This document shows positions 53,501-64,000 of a DNA stretch of 64,000 bases, piece by piece (position 1 is the stretch's first letter; every line of letters starts with the position of its first letter). Origin of the DNA: Atherinomorus stipes (lineage: Eukaryota > Chordata > Actinopteri > Atheriniformes > Atherinidae); contig JALJCO010013654.1 of assembly GCA_023101725.1 (NCBI GenBank), positions 1,488,001 to 1,552,000 on the forward strand. Reading direction: 5' to 3'. The notes beneath the pieces are model-generated. The model was not told the DNA's origin, ran no database searches, and saw only the letters and a list, made by a program, of their open reading frames with translations. Position numbers and translations under genes: made by a program.

Positions 53501-56500
53501 CTAAAGAAAAGTAACGAGAAAACAAATCTACAATTCAACTTCACCTCTTGGGCAATGCAAACCCTAAAGCAGAGCTATGTTCACTTTTCTAGCGTTACCT
53601 TGACGAAACACAGGAATTTCAACTTCCATTAAAAAAGTGAGGTTTATTATTTCAATAAACAATAAGGTTTGTTAAAACGCACATACATTCTCCTGGGTAC
53701 AGTATATTAAACACAGCTTACTTTGGAGGACCTGCACTGGTTCATCAGGTCAATGTACTGGTTCCTCCCAATGCCAAGCAGCCGCAGACCTGTGTGATGA
53801 TGGGAAAAGAAGTCAGTAAACTCAAATATTTCTCACTAACTGCTCATTAACACTACTGCAAATAAATCTTCCTCCTTACATAAATGTGTCTTTGACTTTT
53901 TCAGATCACAATCGCCTCTGAGAATTACACAAAGATATGAAAAATATGAACTTTACTGAACTGCGTGCAGCTAAAATTGCTCATTCCATTAATTTCATTT
54001 TTGGTCAAAGAAGGGGAGACAATCAGTATCCCAGTAATAATCCACAACTGAAATGAATAATGGATGTTCCCCGCTATTAAAGCCAGCACTGGTATCCAAC
54101 TTCTTATACGATCTGGTGATATATGATCACCTAAAGCGCCAAAAATCCAAACCGATGATGGTCAAATGGAAAACTCAATGGCAACAAAACACATACAGCC
54201 AACCAACAGATTACGCATGGTTTATTATATTCAGCTTTTATTAACAGTTAATTGCTAACCCCAACTTTGCCAAACTGTTGTCTGAATATGCACAAACTTT
54301 CTATGTAACAATCCCCTGATAAAATGCACGCACACTCAAGCACTACTAATCTTTCAAACATACCAAGAGGCAACTCTGAAGATATTTAAAGTGAGTTTGT
54401 GTATGGATTTTCATCCATGGCTACAATAAAACAACGCATTCATTTCCGAATTTAAAGAATTTGAGAAAATCATACAAGCCCATAGTGAATAGCAAAAGCT
54501 TTACAATAGAGTGAATACAAATTTGCCTTCAAATCCTGCATTGTTACCATCTCCTGCATGTGCTGCACAGGCTTAGTTTGGGCAGAGCAAGAAGAGCTGG
54601 GTTGGATGCCAATGCAAACAGGAACAAGTGAGGCACGTTTGCATTGCAGCCTCCTAACAGCACGCGTGTCCTGCTGTTTCACTGAGACAGACACAACACA
54701 CAAACATCCACCCACGTAAAACTCTTATATGCACACTCATTCTGCCCCTCCATCCACCCACTTCTACATCGCGCACTTCCGAGGCTCCTCCAGGGAGATT
54801 AGTGGAGAGAGGTCCCTCTGGGTGCAGCAGTGACAGCCTGCTGGCAGCCTTCTGTCTCCACAGCATGAAGGTCCTGCACTGCCAGGACTCAGTCGCTCAC
54901 TAACCCGTGCCAAAACCTGTGTCACTTGACAACAGAAAATCAGAGTGCTACAACTGCCCGTGCACTTGATTTTCAGCTTTAAGCTTTATGGGGTTTGCAA
55001 TCATTTAGAAGCTACACAGTCTCTAAGAGATGCAGAAACAGAGAAAAGTGTCCTTTTTTCCCCCCTGCTCTTCAGTTTTGTTTAATGCGCCTCCAGTGGT
55101 GCGGGGACCAACAGGGAAAAATGAAGTAAGGAATTAGCAAGAGGATGCTGTTTGCTAAGAAAGTTAATGATTTTGCTTTAGAGTCTGATATTACAGGTCG
55201 TCACATCATGTAAAATAATACATCTGACTGTCTTTCCAAATTTTCTTGAGAAGTATTTTACCAGCCATTAACTTTTTTTTTCTTCTTGTTCCCAAATTTA
55301 AAACAAAATGGATATAGAAGCTCATCAGACAAAGCCTTCAAAAAAAAGTTTAAAACTTTTGTCTGCTACAGTAAAAAAAAAAGGGAGAAATCTGCATAAA
55401 TTGATTCAAGTGTTGCAACTATTTCACTAAGTGTCGTTACTGTTTTAGAAAATGTCACTGTTGCAGTGTATGACACAATTATCCTTAATGACAATAACTT
55501 AATAAGCAGAAATGCATTGCTGATATAGTTGATTACAGCCATAATTTTGCCTGCCGAGATGCTTTTTTTTTCCCCAAAGACAGCATTTAACAGAGGGAGT
55601 AAGCACCATAACATCATGCAAAGTCAGAAGTAAAGTTTTCCCCAAAAAAGCTACTTAGATATAAACCAGAGCTAGTTAACATCATATTAGATAAACTAAA
55701 ACAGCAGCCATACCACCATCATCTTCATGAAGCTCCAGCAGCACATGCAGAAACATACGGAACCAGTGATGCAGTCATCATTGCAAAATACTGCAACATG
55801 AAATTTTTTCGTTTTGGCTTGGGGATTTTTGTTGTTGTTGTTTCTTTGTTTGGGGGGTTTTGTGGTCTTATTTTCAGTTTGGCAAACCAATGAAAAAGTT
55901 ATTTTGAGGGACTGTAAATTATTAAAAAGCATGTAATGCCTCCTAAATTGTCTCTTCATGCTTGGTGGTATTGACAGTTGTATGAAAGGACTGGGTATTG
56001 TTTAGAACCTCACAGTTCAATTCAATTTCTAATTTTTGGGTTGAGTTTTCATTTGATTTTGATTAGATATTGATTCAAATGCTTCAATGTCGACTCAGGA
56101 AGAAGTGATTGAGTGTTTAGATTGATTACTTTCTATTGTCAGTTTTAGGGATGCAACCATGTGAAAATTTCATATCACGGTTATTAGGACCAAAATGACC
56201 ACGGTTATTTTTTGATAAAAAAAAGGAAAAAAAAAAAACAAAAGGGTTAAATGTCTACTTTGGTTAGAGGGGAAAAAATCAAAAAAGGGGGGGTTTTGTT
56301 CCCCAATTTTTAAGAATTAACATGAAACGAGGGCTTTTCCAAAGGAAATAAAGAATAAGAGGAAAAAAAAAAAAAATATTCTGCAAAGGAGAAATAACAA
56401 AAGATGATATAACAACATAGATTATATAAATAAAAATATATAAATTTTTTTTTTTTTAAAAAAAGTTATATTAATAATATTAGAATAAACAGAAAGGGAG

Positions 56501-58156
56501 ATAAAGGGAAGCGAGAAGGAAAAAAATTTTTATCAAGGTAACCAGACCATAACCAAGTAGTGATCCAGGACCTCAGCCTGATTCTTAAAATAATATGAAT
56601 GGAATTAGCTCTGGAACCCCATTCCAGGACCACCTACTGACCTGAGGTAACACCACAAAAGCAGTTGAGCTACCAACACAATGCTTTCTTGTTCTCCCAG
56701 TTCTCAGAAAAAATACAAGGTGCAAAAAACACAGTGTCAAAACTCGGGATGAATTCTTCACAGAACATCTTTTGTCTGTCTTTAATGCTAATTTCTGAAA
56801 GAAAATGGGTCTGTCCCAAACCGCGCACTTTAGCACTTCAAACACCGTTTTTGAGTGTGTAGTGCACACATGGTGTCATTTAAGCAACAAGTCAGTGCAC
56901 TGAAAGTACCAGGAAGTTGCCCTAATAACGGCCAAAAATGAAGTGCAAAATGAAGCACGCTACTCGCACTAAACGGACGCCATCTTGCTGACCTAGAGGA
57001 AGAGGCGGGACTTTGAACTGCTTTCAGAGCTGAATAATGGCAGTGGACGAAGCGTTGCGACCCCTGCTGCTTCGGAGGCGGTATTGTACTTGATTTAAGT
57101 AACGTTTATGAAATGATTTAGACATAATTACTAATGTATACTGTAGCTACCGAGCTGTTCACTCCCTGATGACAGTCATGATCTGGTCATGTGTTTGAGG
57201 CCGCGGTTATACCGGCTCAGTAGAGTTAGCTCACGTTAGCGGGCAATGCTAGTCTGTCACTTCCTGTAAGTGCAGTGCTCTGTTTGGGTCAGCATTTAGC
57301 GACAACAGTGTGCACTACAGACGAAGTACACAGTGCGCACTACGTACTGAATTCCAGTGCACTCGGGCAAGTGTGCTGTTTGAGACAGGCTCAACATCTT
57401 TTCTTTCACATACCCATCTTTACCACTAGCTGTCAGTAATTCTTACATACTGTACCTTTAAAATAATATGAATGCAATGGGCTCTATGCACAGCTCCACT
57501 ACTTCCTGGATTTAAGGTGGCTCCTTTGTTTCCTGTCTTTCATTACTGAATGAACTGATTAATCCAGGTGTGTCTGGCCAGTTAGTGAGGTCAGGCCCAC
57601 CTGGATTAATCAGTTTGTCCAGTAATGAAAGAAAAAATAAAGGAGCAGGCTTGAGTTCAGGAAGTAGTGGAGCTGTGCATAGAGCCCATTAGCTCTGGGA
57701 CCCAATCTAGGACCACCTACTGACCTGAGATGACACCACGCAAGCAGCTGAGCACCCAACACAATGCTTTCTAGTGCTCCCAGTTCTCAGAAAAAAATAC
57801 AAGAAGTAAAAAACACAGTGTCAAAACTCAGGATGAATTCTTTAATGCTGTCTTTAATGCTAATTTCTGAAGGTCAGCTTCAAAGCCACCAGATCAGTCC
57901 CTGATATAATAACCTTTAAAGAGACCTCAACACAAACGGCAACCTGTCAAATTATACTGACATAATTACTTTTAAGGAACTAAAAGGTTTACTGAACTGG
58001 ATCATCAGGTCCCTTCACAATTTCTGCCAGGGAACTATTTAAAAATGGATGACTAGGATGTTTTCTTTTTCTTAACATTGGTGATTTGCCTGTGCTATAT
58101 TTATTGCTATTGACTACCTGCTATGGCCACTTCTTAGAAAACATTTTGCATCAGTC

Positions 58157-58188
<32 letters not shown>

Positions 58189-61100
58189 CAAACTTCCAAC
58201 TTTCCAAAGGTATATCCAATGTGTAAACACTGATTGAGAGCACTCGTGTGCACAGCTAAGCTGAGCAGAAAGCAGCTGGTGACCTGGTGAGCTACCTGCA
58301 TTTCAATGGTTAAAAGCTTCAACTTGGGTCAGAAATGCACTATTAAGCTCTGCAGCATCACTATTTATTTACTTTTATTTTAGCCTTTTTTTTCTCTTAT
58401 AACAGAACTTATTGAAATTCTTGTTAATATTTCTACAGTATAATGCCAGGCTAACCTGAGACATGTTAATGCCTGAATAATGAATGCATTTGTGACAATT
58501 AACAGCCACTGCTGTCTTGTTTGTTGCTCAGAGGACAGCTGACTGGGTGAAATAGTCTGTGTTTTTTTGTACTGCGGAAGTAGCTAAGATCCAGTCACAA
58601 GTGGTTAACTAGGACATGTGGGGACAGCCTGTATAGGTAGGTGTGAACACAAGTACTTGAAACTGACCACTTGTGATCCAATCGACCAGGACATATGTTA
58701 ACACCAATCAATGACAGCTTTGTAGACTTTAAGAACAACACTGCAAGTCCAATAACGCTCAGGAATCCTTCAAAAATATGAAAGCATCATTTCAATGACC
58801 TCCTGCCCCCTTCACTTCCAAATCCCTCATGCTGCTAAAACACTGCATTTCTTCGTGGTGACAGGACTGCCTGTCTGAGGAGAGATGTGGAAAAGCCAGA
58901 GGCACAGAGAGAGTAGGTGTAGAAGATAAACAAAACCTCATTTGAGTCATTTCAACGCTGTGGGAGTGAAGGGGGTGACTGGGAAGTAAGAGGAAGCAAA
59001 AAAAAAAACTCACAGTCAGCGGCAGTGAAGTTGGGCAAGGAGTCATAACTCTTCTCACTGTTCATAATATCCTGGAGGAGCAAAGAAAAAAGAAGAAAAA
59101 AAATGGAAAAGAGGAATTAAACATTCTCCCCTCCCCTTTCTATATCCCCTGCTGTTGATTAATAAAAGGATTAGTCGATTTGGGCAGCCATGCTAATTTC
59201 TACTCCCCATTTCCATTAAATGCTTAGAACAGATTAACAGTAAGTGACGTAGCCATCGGCCATTTAGTGGTCACAATTACAGCTCAGACAAGTTGAGTTT
59301 AGCATGCATCGGAAAAAAAGGTGAAGCCCTGTTAAGAGAGCAGCAAATGATTTGTTTTTAGTCGCGTATGTAAGTGAAGTTAACACTAAGCATGTTAGTC
59401 ACATCTGTCTAAATGAAATGAGAAGTAAGCTCAACGTGGAACAATGGAAAGTGGCAGCTGCTGTCTGCACACACCCCTGCAAACACATATCTGTTAAATA
59501 GCGGAAACACATCTGGCAGCTTTATCAAAAGAAATTACCCAATAAATGTAATTGGCATCAAAAACAGATGCTACCAAAAACAAGTGTATTCATTTTACGA
59601 AGATGCGGATTATTCTTTGATATCAGCGTGAACACATGGGCTCAGTGTTTTTAATCTAAGGGAAACTGTCAGAAGTCAAGGAGAACCCGGCAGGTCGGAG
59701 TCTCTGACAGACTGGGTCTCTGCGCGGGCCTCAGTCAACAGACTGTGCTTTATTAGTGACTGTGAGCCGTCAGGTGGATAAAGCCCAAACTGACTGCAGA
59801 GCAAACTGTATAGATTTTCCTTGGGTGTGTTTGTCCTAGGATCACCCCTGTGTCTCCCTGAGCTGCTCTGTGAGGCTTCACTAGACCCTGACTGACATCT
59901 AGTGCCCAAGTGATGCCAAGTCCATTAATACTCTACATACTGGCTAAATACCCCCTGCTAAATATTTTTATACTCCTTTTAGTTTAGGTTGCCAAATGAA
60001 CCAACTCTACGAAATATTCCTTACCTGACATTCACAATTTATCCTCAATATATGCCCTCTACAACCATTTAAAAGAGTCATTCAGGTGTGCAAGAATACT
60101 GCCACTAACTAATCTTGCTCATATCAGCAGGGAAATGTAAAAAGCTCAAACCCTTCATATTTGTTTTTGTCTGAAACAACCAACCCTGCAGTGGTGCCAA
60201 AGGATCCCAACATTTAAGACACTGTTCAGATCAAGTGAACAGAAGCTGAATGTTTCCAAACCAAATAAAAGATCTTTGCTGCTTTGCTCCTGAGTTTGCC
60301 CAGCACACTGTTCTAGAGCCAGCATGTATGAAATGCATCTTACATTGATCATTAAAACAAAAAAGGTGGTTGGCAATCAGCCTTTCTTCATAAGACCCCT
60401 CATCCTTCCTGACCCAGGCTGCAGTGCAGTGTAGGTTTCTTACCTCCATGATCCCTATGTAATATGAGAATGGAGTGACACGTAGCCCTTTGACCATGAT
60501 GTCAGACAGGTGGTAGGGGTACAGCATCAGGTGGTCCCGGCTGTACTTCAGCAGCTCCTCGTAATACTTGCGCTCATCTTTCCTCACATGGCGCACTGTT
60601 CATAAAATGTACACAGCAGTAAGGTCACAGCCAGAGGTCAGTGTTCACATGGGAAATCTGCAACTGAGTAATACTGTTTGAAAAAGATACACTAATTTAA
60701 AACATCAAGAGGGTCACAAAGGAATTAACATAAATCACTTAAATGGTAAAATACTGTACTCAGTATTTTTCATTATTGAGGACAAGTATAATAAAACATA
60801 CTTCTATTATCTATAACTCTTTATCTGCAACCCCAGCTCATACGTGTTAAAAAGAAGGGGTTATTACAATTACAATTTACACTACAGCAAAGATGCAAAA
60901 AAAAATACAAAAACAATTTTCCAAACACATTTTCCTCTTTTATCTTTTACCTACAGTATTCATGATGATACATCAATAGCGCATGTATGCTTCACACTGG
61001 TGGGAGGGACAACCTTGCTCACCTAAGTTATTGCGGAATCGCAGCTGGTTGCGGATGCTGTACAGAAGCACATGCTTCTCATACTCACGCTGAGAGTTTC

Positions 61101-62463
61101 CCAAACTCTGCAGAAAGAACAGGGGAAATAAGTGAGGATCAGAGGCAAGTTATTCTCCAAGGCGGGAAAAATGAACATGGGGACCCCCCCCCAATTTTTT
61201 TTTAATCAACCCTGCTTTCCTCCTGCTAGCACAGCAATGTGCACCATTTCCTGTTCTCAGCTTTAATGTGCTGTGATTTGATTCCAGCTCATTTGATATC
61301 ACACTTGATATTAGCTGGGTGAAACTCAAAACGTAAAAAAAAAAAAAAAAAGAATAACCTTGAGATTTGTGCTGCCAATTTTTAGCTGTGCATACTTTTA
61401 AACAAAGGGTTCTTTAAGGGATGCACAACTCGGGCTAGACTGGCATCAATACTGACTATTATCTAGCAAGTTAGGTTCTAGGAATGATGTGACTAACCTC
61501 AGTGAATGCAACCTATTACAAAAATTGTGCATTTTCCCTCAGTAACATCAGGAAACCACATTGTACTTCTTGTGTCAAAAAAAAAAAAGTGCGCGTTTCA
61601 TTTAGATACAAAAAGTGAAAAGCTTATAGAAGAAAGGGTTCGGTACTGGTGGAAAAGCAATAAAAATCAATATGGTATTTCTATTGACTACAGTTCAGTC
61701 TGAAAAAGTCTATAAAGACTGATCTCACGTCTTACAAACAAAAATCCAAATTGTGGATTCCTATTCTGAGCAGGAAACACGGAATCAGTTTAACTTCATC
61801 CTAACTTATCAATTGTATCATCCCATACAAACTCCTTCAGAAGTATCAAGCCTGGACTTGGACTGTATCTGGTTGGTCCTCCAACTTTTCTCATGTTGCA
61901 AGGTAATGCAGGCAGTTCAAACAGCAGCCCAAAGCTAATAAATGCACATGCATCCTCCTCCACTTCCTCGCGACATGTTGTCCTAATGATGATGTTTATG
62001 TAGTAAAGATTATGCAGACTATATACGACGATATATATGTATAATATATATCCTTCATATTATTCGACAGTGAAATGATGCTACACATTGTGTACAAAGG
62101 TGCGAATGCAACATTTGCAGGTGGCACCCACGCGCTGAAATCATGTGGCGCCTTCTATCAACCAATCTGTCATGTGATGCCTGAGCAGTTTAGCAGAGGC
62201 AGCGCAGCTTCAATGGCTGTAATGTAATGATGGTCAGTTATGGCTCCGGCTGGATGGTGAAAGCTCTGCAGAGGAGACACTGACAGCTGCCTGAATGACA
62301 GAGAGCACCGCTGTGACATTGACAGCTCCATCTCCAGGGACACCCCGCAATTCCCCCTCATCTGCCCAGAGGAAACGTTAAAACACGGTACCTGTTTGAC
62401 ATTAGCTGGGAGCTTGTTCCACGGATAATTCTGCCTGATGTGAAATTCCACGTCCGTGTTCAT
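34074..62463 (-). CDS. fam91a1: FAM91A1, complete gene of 24 coding exons, 832 aa
   Basis: FAM91A1 works with WDR11/C17orf75 and TBC1D23 in tethering endosome-derived vesicles to golgins at the trans-Golgi (family knowledge). Coding exons, 5' to 3': 62463-62392, 61107-61023, 60595-60444, 59071-59014, 53789-53722, 51997-51884, 50747-50657, 50206-50144, 49889-49783, 49634-49596, 46437-46325, 45989-45880, 45357-45245, 45133-45047, 44916-44787, 42531-42383, 41796-41662, 40718-40605, 40448-40376, 39284-39138, 38711-38613, 37920-37797, 37668-37599, 34259-34074. Every intron is GT-AG and all phases join without a frameshift. The N-terminal FAM91 domain (about residues 1-310) contains [34 protein letters not shown] and [21 protein letters not shown] Ser/Thr/Asp-rich linker (about 335-365) leads to the C-terminal domain with [20 protein letters not shown] (about 373-392) and [16 protein letters not shown]. 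Residues 674-706 are an acidic, variable linker. The start has G at -3. Largest introns are 4 (5.2 kb), 23 (3.3 kb) and 10 (3.2 kb). Residues match human FAM91A1 closely from recall; no alignment was run. Confidence 0.97.
35803..36501. mobile_element. TTAA-flanked MITE, family 3 (699 bp), in fam91a1 intron 23
   Basis: The left end AGCAGGACTTAGTAACTT and the reverse complement of the right end AGGGGACTCAGTAACTTT are imperfect inverted repeats. TTAA is present at 35799-35802 and 36502-36505. It contains a 22-nt G-run at 36394-36415, which produces a spurious polyproline frame on the minus strand. No transposase is present. Confidence 0.7.
36912..37182. mobile_element. TTAA-flanked MITE, family 4 (271 bp), in fam91a1 intron 23
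   Basis: The left end AGGTTGGATATGGAA and the reversed right end AGGCTGAATATGGAA match at 13/15. TTAA is at 36908-36911 and 37183-37186. Non-coding. Confidence 0.75.
38109..38587. mobile_element. TTAA-flanked MITE, family 5 (479 bp), in fam91a1 intron 21
   Basis: The left end AGATACACAACGTAACTTTT and the reversed right end AGACACACAACGGAACTTTT match at 18/20, with TTAA at 38105-38108 and 38588-38591. The interior is CpG-containing and GC-richer than the intron. It ends 25 bp from the 5' splice site of exon 21, so most of the short intron is this element. Confidence 0.8.
39775..40010 (+). mobile_element. LINE C-terminal fragment in fam91a1 intron 19, antisense to the gene
   Basis: The plus-strand translation resembles the frequent teleost non-LTR C-terminus: [11 protein letters not shown], then [33 protein letters not shown] and a terminal PNPDK-like TQ. 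Blocks correspond to GRRPRGRPRTRWRDYISH… WERL… and LLPPQPNPDK in intact copies (recalled, not searched). It is fragmentary and without a microsatellite tail. Confidence 0.55.
41382..41414. repeat. (AT)n microsatellite, fam91a1 intron 17
   Basis: About 16 uninterrupted AT units between TGTGTATG and TAAGG. Confidence 0.95.
45838..45858. repeat. (TG)n microsatellite beside fam91a1 exon 12
   Basis: About ten TG units starting 20 bp inside the 5' end of intron 12 (minus-strand CA repeat), close to the exon 12 donor at 45879-45878. Length variation here could affect splicing, though nothing shows that it does. Confidence 0.9.
47566..47860 (-). other. Unassigned open segment with acceptor-like 5' end, in intron 10
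   Basis: The minus strand is open for about 98 codons with normal, non-repetitive composition: it contains [54 protein letters not shown] and [14 protein letters not shown] before a TGA at 47566-47568. Pyrimidine-rich, acceptor-like sequence (TTCTCTCTGTCACTGAG and CCCTCACAG) lies at the 5' side. I do not recognise the protein. It could be a degenerate transposon piece, an exon of an unannotated nested transcript, or chance. Confidence 0.3.
47937..47963. repeat. (TG)n microsatellite, fam91a1 intron 10
   Basis: TG dinucleotide run preceded by TGTGAG. Confidence 0.9.
48560..49130 (-). pseudogene. Tc1/mariner-like transposase remnant, internally deleted and frameshifted
   Basis: On the minus strand, 49044-48960 gives [17 protein letters not shown], the basic stretch before the DDE domain. 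48820-48740 gives [20 protein letters not shown] and KNWTEK, a Tc1 family signature that precedes the first catalytic Asp region. 48705-48610 then gives [17 protein letters not shown] in another frame, matching the SPDLN-IE block near the last catalytic residue. The sequence between them, about 100 residues in intact copies, is missing, so the DDE triad is incomplete. Element ends were not identified. Confidence 0.8.
50507..50538. repeat. (AT)n microsatellite, fam91a1 intron 7
   Basis: About 16 AT units; non-coding. Confidence 0.95.
55990..56220. mobile_element. Truncated hAT-like MITE pieces
   Basis: Two teleost-type element starts lie in sequence: GACTGGGTATTGTTTAGAAC with CACAGTTCAATTCAATTTCT at about 55990, and TTAGGGATGCAACCATGTGA with TATCACGGTTATTAGGACCA at about 56146. 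Neither has a matching right end in the window, and the second runs into low-complexity sequence. Confidence 0.45.
56220..56540. repeat. A-rich low-complexity patch
   Basis: Long A-runs with short G-runs and no clear repeat unit, similar in texture to the 25.9-28.8 kb tract. It may be degenerate simple sequence or consensus noise. Confidence 0.7.
56585..56800. repeat. Interspersed repeat copy A (empty site)
   Basis: Homologous to 57459-57478 plus 57688-57872. Shared blocks include AAAATAATATGAATG, GACCACCTACTGACCTGAG, AACACAATGCTTTCT and CACAGTGTCAAAACTC. At 56601-56610 it reads through GGAATTAGCT with no insertion, which defines the empty site for the palindromic element found in copy B. 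The family is unknown. Confidence 0.8.
56807..57392. mobile_element. Non-autonomous DNA element with GGGTCTGTCCCAAAC ends
   Basis: The left end GGGTCTGTCCCAAAC (56807) and the reversed right end GAGCCTGTCTCAAAC (57378-57392) form a 12/15 inverted repeat. Subterminal AGTGTGTAGTGCACAC- and CACTACGTACTG-type words are typical of fish hAT-like MITEs. No convincing target duplication was found. It lies directly between repeat copies A and B. Confidence 0.6.
57459..57872. repeat. Interspersed repeat copy B, interrupted by a 209-bp insert
   Basis: Same repeat as 56585-56800, split at 57478/57688 by the palindromic element. It contains a short internal difference near its end (a TTTAATGCTG duplication at about 57841). 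Confidence 0.8.
57479..57687. mobile_element. 209-bp near-palindromic (foldback) MITE
   Basis: The terminal 30 bp are perfect inverted repeats (starting GGGCTCTATGCACAGCTCCA). Further paired blocks are TCTTTCATTACTG/CAGTAATGAAAG and ACTGATTAATCCAGGTG with its complement, so the arms run nearly to the centre. AT occurs on both sides (57477-57478, 57688-57689) while the empty site in copy A has a single AT (56604-56605). No coding capacity. Confidence 0.85.
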
Positions 62464-62730
62464 CGCTAGCTAGCTAGCTGGCTAAAAGCAGAATTCCTCG
62501 AGACGATCAGAAACGGGCTCTCGGGCGAGTCCACGGTGACTTCAGCCCTCCCGACACACAACACAGAGCGGAGCGACCTCTGATTAGGGGGAGACGTTTT
62601 ATCCGGTGATTATTTTCCTTTACAATAAACGGTCACTTCCTTGTTGTATTTTCGAACGAAGCGTTCGTCACGCTCGTGGCTACATTCGTCACTTCCTGTT
62701 GAGGCGTGACCGTGTGGCTGAATGGAGGTA
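62464..62730 (-). promoter_or_regulatory. fam91a1 5' UTR and TATA-less promoter with two ETS-type sites
   Basis: The 270 bp upstream of the fam91a1 start are CpG-rich with no TATA box. On the gene strand there are two AGGAAGTGAC-type motifs (plus-strand GTCACTTCCT at 62632-62641 and 62688-62697) in the form common to ETS-driven housekeeping promoters. An inverted repeat CGAACG-AAG-CGTTCG lies at 62653-62667. A (GCTA)n run directly precedes the ATG (about 62464-62481). Beyond 62730 the sequence becomes AT-rich, which marks the upstream edge. Confidence 0.55.
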
Positions 62731-64000
62731 ATGCGACTAATGAGAGATGATTAACTATGTTAAACGCTATTTGTCTTGAAAATGTGTTTATTATTCACAG
62801 AAACAGCCATGTTTAAAGCCTCAAAGCAAAATGTCAGGTGGTCTTGACAAAGCTGGAAGACAAGAGTGCACAATGAACTGAGACCTTGTTGAATAAGTCT
62901 ATGACGCAAGGATGCAATTTGAAATGCCCTGGTTCTTGAAAAAAAAGAAAGAAAGAAAGAAGGAGAAAGGATAGAAAGAAAGCAAGTAAGCTTACAAGAA
63001 TAGCATATTTAATATATTATTTCTTTTTTGTAAAATTCTGTTACTGGATTTTTTATTATTCATTTATTTTGTATTTGCATTAAATTGATTTCACACTGCA
63101 ATGAGTATATATAGCAATGATTTTTTTGTTTTTGTTTTTTTTTTTTTTGTGATGTGATGTGAGAATGTTACATGATTCTTACAAAGTTAAACATAACGGG
63201 CACGTGTTCACAACTGCACTTTAAGTTATTGTTAGTTTTGCTATTTTCTGTATCACATGTGCAGTTAGTCTACTTCCTGCACAAAAATAAAATCATTTGA
63301 GACTTTAGAGTATTTATACAAACACTTTACAGTTCATTAAGGTTAGATAGCTTAACAGGACACTCCTCTTAAATTTAAGAAAAATATATAATACTGATAG
63401 CTTTGGCTGGGATGCATACAAAACAGTTTGAATTTCCGAGTCCACTATATGTCATCATTTTATATTTTATGGCAATATACAAGACAGTCGGATCTATAAA
63501 GAGTAAAATTAGAACAAATGCTTGTAAGAATAAGAACTGTTCCTGCAAAAGAGGTAATTAATTGATGATTTTGTTCAAGAACTGAATATAAAGCAAACAA
63601 AAATGTTAAATGTGCTATTAAAAAACTCAAACTGATTTTGTCAGGATTACATTAATCATGTAAAAAATAGTGTGAAATGCCTAAACCAGTTATAATTTCA
63701 TACAAATTCAGAGTTTAAAGAAAAGCAAAATCATATTGATCCACTGCAGACATAAAATGCCTTCTTTAATCATCCATAAAAAGACTCAACCTGCAGTTGT
63801 GAAGATGTGCTTCTTGTCAGGTTTTCAGTTTTGCTCCTTACTCCAGTCTACAGCAAACACCACGACCTACAAGCATGAAACTGTCACTTACTTTCTGGTG
63901 TCAGCGTCGGATTTCACTTTGTGGCAGAGTCCACCAAAGCTGCACATGTTCACATGTCAAGACGTGCCGACAGCTCACTTACTTGCAACTATGTCATTCA
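62731..64000. other. AT-rich sequence upstream of fam91a1, no gene recognised
   Basis: A small (AAAG)n at about 62941-62962 and T-runs at about 63120-63150. No open frame, splice-bounded exon or transposon end could be supported. Confidence 0.5.

Larger units (their letters stand above)
53790..59013. other. fam91a1 intron 4 (5.2 kb), repeat-rich
   Basis: The largest intron; it splits codon Cys123 (T|GT). It holds two hAT-like starts, a low-complexity patch, the duplicated repeat pair, the GGTCTGTCCC element and a long A-run at about 58161-58188. No other gene is recognised. Confidence 0.85.

Overview
The window is vertebrate nuclear DNA, almost certainly from a ray-finned fish, probably a spiny-rayed (percomorph) teleost. 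The evidence is two vertebrate genes with teleost-style short introns, L2-like and other non-LTR retrotransposon remnants, a decayed Tc1-like transposase, hAT-type and TTAA-flanked miniature elements, and (CCAT)n, (AAAG)n, (CA)n and (AT)n microsatellites. I see no operons, CRISPR arrays, phage genes or rRNA, and recognise no tRNA gene.

Layout. Positions 1-23.5 kb are intergenic. They hold retroelement fragments (two L2-like pieces at 5.4-6.4 kb, a LINE tail beside a large (CCAT)n array at 8.5-9.1 kb, an RT remnant at 18.1 kb, a SINE-like piece at 22.5 kb) and miniature inverted-repeat elements (6.9, 9.1, 11.3 and 17.1 kb, the last a nested hAT pair with a clean 8-bp target duplication). The single-coding-exon gene lratd2 (fam84b) lies at 24.04-24.86 kb on the minus strand inside a GC-richer, CpG-containing block that ends near 25.33 kb. 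From 25.9 to 28.8 kb lies a strongly strand-asymmetric, A-rich to polypurine tract that is either a degenerate simple-repeat array or poor consensus sequence. From 28.8 to about 33.3 kb no gene was recognised.

The second half is one gene, fam91a1, on the minus strand from its ATG at 62463 to its stop at 34074. I traced 24 coding exons with canonical splice sites and consistent phases throughout, giving an intact 832-residue product (the human protein is about 838). Its introns carry several elements: three TTAA-flanked miniature elements in introns 21 and 23, a broken Tc1-like transposase in intron 10, a LINE C-terminal fragment in intron 19, and in intron 4 a pair of related repeat copies of which one carries a 209-bp near-palindromic insert with a visible empty site in the other. 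The promoter side of fam91a1 (62.46-62.72 kb) has two GGAAGTGA ETS-type sites. The last 1.3 kb is AT-rich with no recognised gene.

The genes do not form a pathway. FAM91A1 belongs to the WDR11/TBC1D23 endosome-to-Golgi vesicle-tethering machinery. LRATD2 is an LRAT-fold protein whose catalytic cysteine position is a serine. They are transcribed in the same direction with about 9 kb between them, although in human they lie a few megabases apart on 8q24. I found no new biological system. The most informative unexpected structures are the recurring TTAA-flanked miniature elements, the nested insertions, the polypurine tract and an unassigned open segment in fam91a1 intron 10.
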